In this document: positions 59,393 to 64,000 of the stretch, piece after piece
How the letters are laid out: each line of letters opens with the position of its first letter
Numbering within the stretch: position 1 is the first letter of the stretch
From: Berkiella_A sp963976875
GTDB lineage: Bacteria > Pseudomonadota > Gammaproteobacteria > Berkiellales > Berkiellaceae
Length of the DNA stretch: 64,000 nt
NCBI GenBank assembly: GCA_963976875.1
Contig: CAXBML010000010.1
Span: 1-64,000 of the forward strand
Reading direction: 5' to 3'
Made by a program: the position numbers and the translations under genes
The notes under the pieces: generated by a model
Database searches by the model: none
Told to the model about the DNA's origin: nothing
The model's input: only the letters and a program-made list of their open reading frames with translations

Positions 59393-61978
59393 TTATTTCT
59401 TTTTCTTAGGTGGGCCCCTGTGAGGTAATCTTTCATTAATTCGGGTATTTGATTCTTCAAATCCCTTGATGACTTTATCAAGCAAATGAAAAGTAGGTGA
59501 ACTTTTATTTGTATGCTTTGCTAGCTCTTTGGTTAACATAGAATATCTCGGAAACCTCTGCACCGGCTCCATCAAAAAGCTATCCGCCCCCTTACCTCCT
59601 GCTTCAGGAATTTTGGTAAAAATAGGACTTAACTTTTGCATCAGATTTTTTACTTTACGGTCATAGACATTCAACTTTACGGCAAAAATCCGATTATAAT
59701 CAGAGTGTAATTTTTCTGACTGCTCTGTCAAATTTGAAATTTCATCTAATGCTTTAGCTATCTCTATCTGATTATTATTTTGATAAGCTTGGTGTAAATT
59801 ACTAAAAGCTGTTTCTATTGATTTATTTGTGCCTCGAATAATTTTGGCCAACTGTATAAGATCTTTCAATCCCTGCTTTTGTTCATCGCTCGCACCAGAT
59901 GTTTTATCATCATCTATAACCTTAATTATATTACCTTCTTGTGATGTTAATATCTTAAGATTGTCCAAATATGTTTTTTCTGTGTCCCTTATTTCCGTTG
60001 ATGCTTGCAACAAGCTTTTCTGCTGAGCACTATCTTTGAGACTGGTTAAAGGCCCTATTTTATTAGATGGCGTTATCTTCTCCTTAGATACTAAAAATGC
60101 TTTAGATAATTTTTCCATTAATGGTTTGACAACAGAATCATCTGCAGTCGCAGCATTTGCTTTATCAATGACATCCACATAGGCATCAAAATGTGTATTA
60201 GGTTTTTGCAATACTTCTTGCAGAGAAATATCTGCGCCTAATAAATTTGCTCTATTTATTTCAGACCATAATTTGTCATCCGGTTTAAACTCACTCTGAT
60301 ATTTTCTAGCATAATGACTATGTAATAACTCTGATTTTTCTCTCAATCTGCTTATAGTATCTAACTGTCTTGCAATTTGAATATAATCTTGATCAGAAAT
60401 GGCCCGATCCAATTCATTGAATGCTTTTTTCATATCATCTTGAACCGCTGCAATATCTTTCGCAACAATAATTAAACTTGTTATCGCATACTTTTGACTG
60501 AGGGTTATATCTTTTGATTTACTTTCAATCAAGTAGGTTTCAATTTTATCTTTATTCTCAACCAATGCATTTAAACCATCCACATATTTTTGTTCAGCTT
60601 GAAGGAATTTCCCGATATCTGTATCGGTCTTTTGAACAGATGCGTCTGCTTTCCCCTCTTGTTTTGCCCCTCCGATGATACCGATTTTAAAAGGTAGTTC
60701 ACGAATAATATTAAATAATTCTTTTACCCTACTATCTGAGCATTCTCTTGTAATCGCTGGCTCTTTACCTGGCAAAGCTTGCTGCATCAAACCCGTCATC
60801 GCCTCTAACGCATCATAATCCATGTGCTTACGTCTCACTTTGCAGGTTACACTACTAGCATTTTTACCATTGTAAGTAATATGCGCAATTCTGTTTCCTT
60901 TGGCATTTCTAATAAATAACTCATTTTCATTTTTTGGATTTTTTTCTACCGTAATTTTATAGCCATTAATTTTTTCTACAGACTGGATCGCAGAAAACAC
61001 TTTGTCTTTATCCACCAAGTCTGAACTTAATGCTTTAATATTAAAGTCTGCTCTGCTTTTTAGTGGTTTCTTGGACTTTTGCGCTTCATACTCACGAATC
61101 CTTTCTCTTAATCTTTGTTTTTCGGCAACGTCTTTAGCTTGATTAATATCTGCTGCAAACTCTTTTAGAGATTGGTGTGCCGCTGATATTTCTGCAGAGA
61201 ATGGGTGTTCTTGACCGGTTTTTTCTTTATACTTAACAATCTGTTTCTCCGCTTGCTCCATTGTCATAGGGTAACGCGTAACCCGTTGAACGGGTAAAAG
61301 TATGAAAGCACTCATTCCACTTCCTTCAGGCCTATTTAGGGTTTTCAACTTACTCGTTATTTTTTCAAACAACTTACTTTCTTTATTTTTAGCAAATTCC
61401 TCACTAGAAATAAATGAAGTGCATTCATCAAATAATACGGAATAAGTAGCAAAAAACTTTTTGTTCTCTTCCGTTATCTTTAAAATGTCTTGTAAATGAA
61501 TTTGTGCGTTAACATAATTTTCTTCTGCTAATGCCACTTGTAGAAGCTTATATTTTTCCTCTAAACCTTCATTAACTTCATGAATAATTTTTGCCACTGT
61601 AAACAAAGATTCGACTTTTTGCTTTTGATCGCCAGATAGTTTTTTAGATTGTTGAATGATCTTTAAAATTTCATCCGATACGCTATTAAACGCCCAAAGT
61701 CCTTCTCTAAAAGTTTTTTCATTTTTTTCTAACTCTTGAATGACTGGCATGATGATGCTGACATGCTTGGCATGTGTATCCACAGCTGGCTCTTTCCTCA
61801 GTTGAGAATCGGGCGCCTTATCGGGAGTCTTTTCTGGAGTCTTTTCTGGAGTCTTTTCTGGAGTCTTTTCTGGAGTCTTTTCTGGAGCCGATCTAGCTTG
61901 GAATTGTTTCTCTACTTTGTCTACTAAAGATTGAACACTTTGCTCAACTTTCTTTCCCCTATCTTTACTGGCTGCCAT
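59393..61978 (-). CDS. Multi-DH (RhoGEF-like) protein, candidate host-targeting effector
   Basis: This 861-aa protein has two clear Dbl-homology (RhoGEF) motifs, FILLPVQRVTRYPMTMEQ (PVQR at 229-232) and SFLMEPVQRFPRYSMLTK (PVQR at 805-808), each preceded by a DH-type first helix (IQELEKNEKTF, DTEKTYLDNL). A third, related block begins near 456 (FLQAEQKYVDGLNAL) but lacks PVQR. Between the first two lies an unrecognised domain (about 310-450). The N-terminus has five PEKT repeats. No PH domain, signal peptide or membrane helix is seen. The start is ATG 61978, with GAGG upstream, not TTG 61990. In eukaryotes DH domains activate Rho GTPases; activity here is inferred. Confidence 0.82.
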   Translation of the reverse strand: MAASKDRGKKVEQSVQSLVDKVEKQFQARSAPEKTPEKTPEKTPEKTPEKTPDKAPDSQLRKEPAVDTHAKHVSIIMPVIQELEKNEKTFREGLWAFNSVSDEILKIIQQSKKLSGDQKQKVESLFTVAKIIHEVNEGLEEKYKLLQVALAEENYVNAQIHLQDILKITEENKKFFATYSVLFDECTSFISSEEFAKNKESKLFEKITSKLKTLNRPEGSGMSAFILLPVQRVTRYPMTMEQAEKQIVKYKEKTGQEHPFSAEISAAHQSLKEFAADINQAKDVAEKQRLRERIREYEAQKSKKPLKSRADFNIKALSSDLVDKDKVFSAIQSVEKINGYKITVEKNPKNENELFIRNAKGNRIAHITYNGKNASSVTCKVRRKHMDYDALEAMTGLMQQALPGKEPAITRECSDSRVKELFNIIRELPFKIGIIGGAKQEGKADASVQKTDTDIGKFLQAEQKYVDGLNALVENKDKIETYLIESKSKDITLSQKYAITSLIIVAKDIAAVQDDMKKAFNELDRAISDQDYIQIARQLDTISRLREKSELLHSHYARKYQSEFKPDDKLWSEINRANLLGADISLQEVLQKPNTHFDAYVDVIDKANAATADDSVVKPLMEKLSKAFLVSKEKITPSNKIGPLTSLKDSAQQKSLLQASTEIRDTEKTYLDNLKILTSQEGNIIKVIDDDKTSGASDEQKQGLKDLIQLAKIIRGTNKSIETAFSNLHQAYQNNNQIEIAKALDEISNLTEQSEKLHSDYNRIFAVKLNVYDRKVKNLMQKLSPIFTKIPEAGGKGADSFLMEPVQRFPRYSMLTKELAKHTNKSSPTFHLLDKVIKGFEESNTRINERLPHRGPPKKKK
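61824..61883. repeat. Five perfect 12-bp tandem repeats
   Basis: The unit GGAGTCTTTTCT repeats five times without change, and encodes PEKT on the minus strand inside the multi-DH gene (about residues 32-51 of the ATG form). Because the unit is a multiple of three, copy-number changes would not shift frame. Such repeats vary by slippage. Confidence 0.85.
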
Positions 61979-62108
61979 ACAATACCTCAAACACGTATAT
62001 ACACGTTAAATTACAGAACACATATAGTAATCATACTAACTTTTGAGTGAGTAAAGTACTGTTCTTCTATGCAATTTAATTATTTTTTTAGACGTGTGAC
62101 TGGTATTT

Positions 62109-63695
62109 TTATGGGGAAATAGCTTCGGCAACAGACAGTTTTACAATTCTATCTACTCTGAATGTACGAATTGCCTGTCGTTTAGTGCAAAAAGCCAGCA
62201 AGCCCTGGAAAACCGTGGATTGGTAGGACTGCTCGCGTAATTTTTGAGGAATGACGATACGTTGTGTTTCAGTATTATCGTTCATTATATAAGTGATATC
62301 TAATGAACATTTATTTCGAATAGCCTCAAGAATAAGTTCAATTTTCCCGTCAATTTCTAATGATGGGTCAACTTCTTGATATTTGGCTTTGGTTAAATAT
62401 TGTCCAATTTTATAATCAGTTTGAATATGGTGCTTTTTAATGGGTGTTTTTAATACTAAACCTTCAAAAGAGGTGCATCGACTGAGCGCTACATACATTT
62501 GTCCTGATGCAAAAGTACCACGACCAATATCAACAATTACATTATCAAAAGTTTTGCCTTGGCTTTTGTGTATGGTGACAGCCCAAGCCAATCTAAAAGG
62601 AAATTGAGAAAAAGTCCCTATAGGCTCAGATACAATATTTTTACCTACTGTGGTAAATTTAAAAACTTCCCAGTTAAATTTATGCACCAAAACTATTTGC
62701 CCAGTAGATTGCAAGCGCACGCGCAAATAAGGCTCCCCCTCTTCGTCAATTTTAGTACCCTCAATGATACCAATACTGCCATTCACCCAACGACGCTTTT
62801 GATCATTGTTCAGCAACATAATTTGCGCGCCCACTTTATATTGTAACGATTTCGATGTGGGATAATATTCTTTGGTAAAATCGCCTTTAACGCTTGCTTT
62901 TGAGACTTGTAGTTTTTCTGACAATGCCTCTAGATGCTCCTCGTTAATTTCATCTGATTTTTTGTTCGTAGTCGTAAGGCTAATGTAAAACTGATCATTG
63001 GTTGTTTTAAAGTTGGGCAAATACCGACTATTTAAATGTAGTAACTCAGCCTCTGATACAGTATTGTTTCGAATTGTGTTCAGTAAGTCGACAAATTCTT
63101 GTTCTTTTTGTCTATAAACTTTATCTAGTTCTATAATTTTAAAATCAATATGCTCAAAGGCTTCAGCACTAAAAAAATAAGGGGACACATAATGTTCCCT
63201 AAACAAATCTCTTTCGTGAGATGTCACAACAGGCGGCAATTGATACAAATCTCCAACAAAAATCATCTGCACGCCACCAAAAGGCTCACTAGGTGCCGGG
63301 CCATAAATACGCAAAAATATATCGATACAATCTAACAAGTCTGCTCGCAGCATAGAGACTTCATCGATGATAATTGTTTTAAGTGTTTTATAAACTTTTT
63401 TGGAACGTGGTTTAACTTCTTTATCTTTAATTTTCTGTGGTGTCACATCGACATAAAAATTAAAAAAGCTATGAATAGTTTGCCCTTTGACGTTTAAAGC
63501 GGCTACCCCAGTAGGTGCTAAAATAACTGGCTTATTGTTACTTTGCTTGCAAAAATAATCTAGTAAAGTGGATTTACCGGTACCTGCCTTACCAGTAATA
63601 AAAACACTTTGTTGCGGGTCGCTCATTAGATCGATAGCTTTTTGAAATTGGACGTTGAGTTCAATTCCCTCAGATGAAACGCTGTCTTTCTGCAT
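62109..63695 (-). CDS. PIF1-like helicase with C-terminal WYL-like domain
   Basis: This 528-aa superfamily 1B helicase has Walker A GKAGTGKS (35-42), LAPTGVAALNVKGQTIHSFF, Walker B IIIDEVSML, VGDLYQLPPV, and the C-terminal helicase motif VTIHKSQGKTF and VALSRC, as in PIF1/RecD2 proteins. The last 75 or so residues (about 455-528), with RIVIPQKL and AIRTFRVDRIVKL, match a WYL domain, which often senses nucleic acids or ligands. ATG 63695 has GGGA upstream; a TTG five codons earlier has none. The helicase call is firm; the WYL call is from pattern. Confidence 0.87.
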   Translation of the reverse strand: MQKDSVSSEGIELNVQFQKAIDLMSDPQQSVFITGKAGTGKSTLLDYFCKQSNNKPVILAPTGVAALNVKGQTIHSFFNFYVDVTPQKIKDKEVKPRSKKVYKTLKTIIIDEVSMLRADLLDCIDIFLRIYGPAPSEPFGGVQMIFVGDLYQLPPVVTSHERDLFREHYVSPYFFSAEAFEHIDFKIIELDKVYRQKEQEFVDLLNTIRNNTVSEAELLHLNSRYLPNFKTTNDQFYISLTTTNKKSDEINEEHLEALSEKLQVSKASVKGDFTKEYYPTSKSLQYKVGAQIMLLNNDQKRRWVNGSIGIIEGTKIDEEGEPYLRVRLQSTGQIVLVHKFNWEVFKFTTVGKNIVSEPIGTFSQFPFRLAWAVTIHKSQGKTFDNVIVDIGRGTFASGQMYVALSRCTSFEGLVLKTPIKKHHIQTDYKIGQYLTKAKYQEVDPSLEIDGKIELILEAIRNKCSLDITYIMNDNTETQRIVIPQKLREQSYQSTVFQGLLAFCTKRQAIRTFRVDRIVKLSVAEAISP

Positions 63696-63853
63696 GAGTT
63701 GGTTTCCCAAGTTTGTGTTTTTTAGGCTAGGATAGATGCTAATGGCACCAGGGATTCTTTATGACTTGAATTTTAACAGATCGGTGTATTAAGGCCATCG
63801 CTTATTTAAGAATCATTATTATATTATTAGTGACTTTCACCTAATACCAAGGC
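63696..63853. other. Intergenic upstream region of the helicase gene
   Basis: The 305 bases from 63696 to the window end contain no recognisable protein gene. This part should hold the helicase promoter; I see no strong match. The remainder is described in the terminator and tRNA-like entries. Confidence 0.4.
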
Positions 63854-63892
63854 AAAAAAAATGCCCATCAATGGTATTGATAGGCATTTTTT
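63854..63892. terminator. Strong bidirectional-looking terminator
   Basis: A long stem (ATGCCCATCAAT with ATTGATAGGCAT, about 12 bp with a one-base mismatch) is flanked by an A-run on one side and a T-run on the other, so it fits a terminator in either direction. On the minus strand it directly follows the tRNA-Ser-like fragment, the expected place for a tRNA terminator. Confidence 0.75.
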
Positions 63893-63897
63893 AAAAT

Positions 63898-63916
63898 TGG
63901 CGGAGAGGGAGGGATT
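63898..63916 (-). other. Fragment matching the 3' end of a tRNA-Ser gene
   Basis: On the minus strand, these 19 bases read AATCCCTCCCTCTCCGCCA, which is the T-arm, acceptor and CCA end of a tRNA-Ser. Upstream (63917-64000) does not continue the tRNA: no T-loop TTCGA, no anticodon arm and no matching 5' GGAGAG appears within 90 bases. It may be a tRNA-derived attachment-site remnant or part of a repeat whose other section is cut off by the window end. Confidence 0.4.
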
Positions 63917-64000
63917 AACTCGCTCGCAAAGCAAAGCTTTTGCTCTCTCACCCTTCGGGCCTCGCGCTGATGCGCTCCGTTAAAACTGCTTCGCCATCCA

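Noticed and set aside
61736..61927. Plus-strand frame with repeated SLFW units
   Set aside because: It is an artefact of the 12-bp tandem repeat coding PEKT on the minus strand.
1..64000. CRISPR arrays, full insertion sequences, rRNA genes
   Set aside because: No regularly spaced repeats, transposase genes or rRNA signatures were seen in the window.

Overview
This 64-kb, AT-rich window is bacterial chromosome from a gammaproteobacterium. The order SRP RNA (ffs), dnaX, ybaB, recR, htpG on one strand near the left end is the classic gammaproteobacterial arrangement. Two large proteins with eukaryote-like signatures (a tandem RhoGEF/DH-type protein and a PPP-type phosphoesterase-like protein) point by inference to an intracellular or host-associated lineage such as Legionellales/Coxiella relatives. 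No species is claimed.

Layout. 1-3093: REP-like repeats, a potassium channel and a hybrid histidine kinase. 3098-8021: htpG, recR, ybaB, dnaX and ffs, all on the minus strand. 8104-52268: a surface-glycan locus of about 44 kb in several blocks. (a) 8104-13033: glycosyltransferases and a sugar epimerase, closed by a 159-bp MITE-like inverted-repeat element. (b) 13264-18477: a Trm112-methyltransferase, then a plus-strand cassette of carbamoyltransferase, SxtJ-like protein, a 50-aa DUF5989-like protein and an SGNH hydrolase, followed by a GNAT acetyltransferase that may be PseH. (c) 18509-20053: an FkbM methyltransferase and a GT2. (d) 20200-21779: a twin-CX3C lipoprotein, a split YeeE/YedE pair and a DUF2892 protein. 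(e) 21781-28368: an operon with a Gmd-like dehydratase and a perosamine-synthase-like aminotransferase, hence a probable GDP-4-amino-sugar branch, plus glycosyltransferases and methyltransferases. (f) 28541-35988: two methyltransferases and a sulfatase-like / MBOAT / SGNH-like membrane modification cassette. (g) 36096-51267: a GT-B transferase, an acetamidino-sugar module (amidotransferase, HisF-like, HisH-like), a pseudaminic acid pathway (PseI, PseG, an SDR, a cytidylyltransferase-aldo/keto reductase fusion, PseC, PseB), a PglK-like ABC flippase, and Fcl and Gmd for GDP-fucose. (h) 51525-52268: a lone nucleotidyltransferase.

The glycan genes together predict a surface polysaccharide or glycan carrying fucose, a GDP-derived 4-amino sugar such as perosamine, and an acetamidino-modified pseudaminic-type nonulosonic acid, decorated by methyl, carbamoyl and acyl groups. 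No Wzy polymerase, WaaL ligase or initiating phosphoglycosyltransferase is recognisable here.

52321-64000: the 1059-aa PPP-like protein, a membrane-protein pair, tandem glycine-zipper lipoproteins, a TPM-domain protein, an epoxide-hydrolase-like enzyme, the 861-aa protein with two clear and one degenerate DH modules, and a PIF1-like helicase fused to a WYL-like domain. The right edge holds a terminator next to a 19-base fragment matching a tRNA-Ser 3' end. The strongest leads for undescribed biology are the multi-DH protein, the PPP-like protein with its large insertion, the PIF1-WYL fusion, the twin-CX3C lipoprotein and the two membrane modification cassettes.
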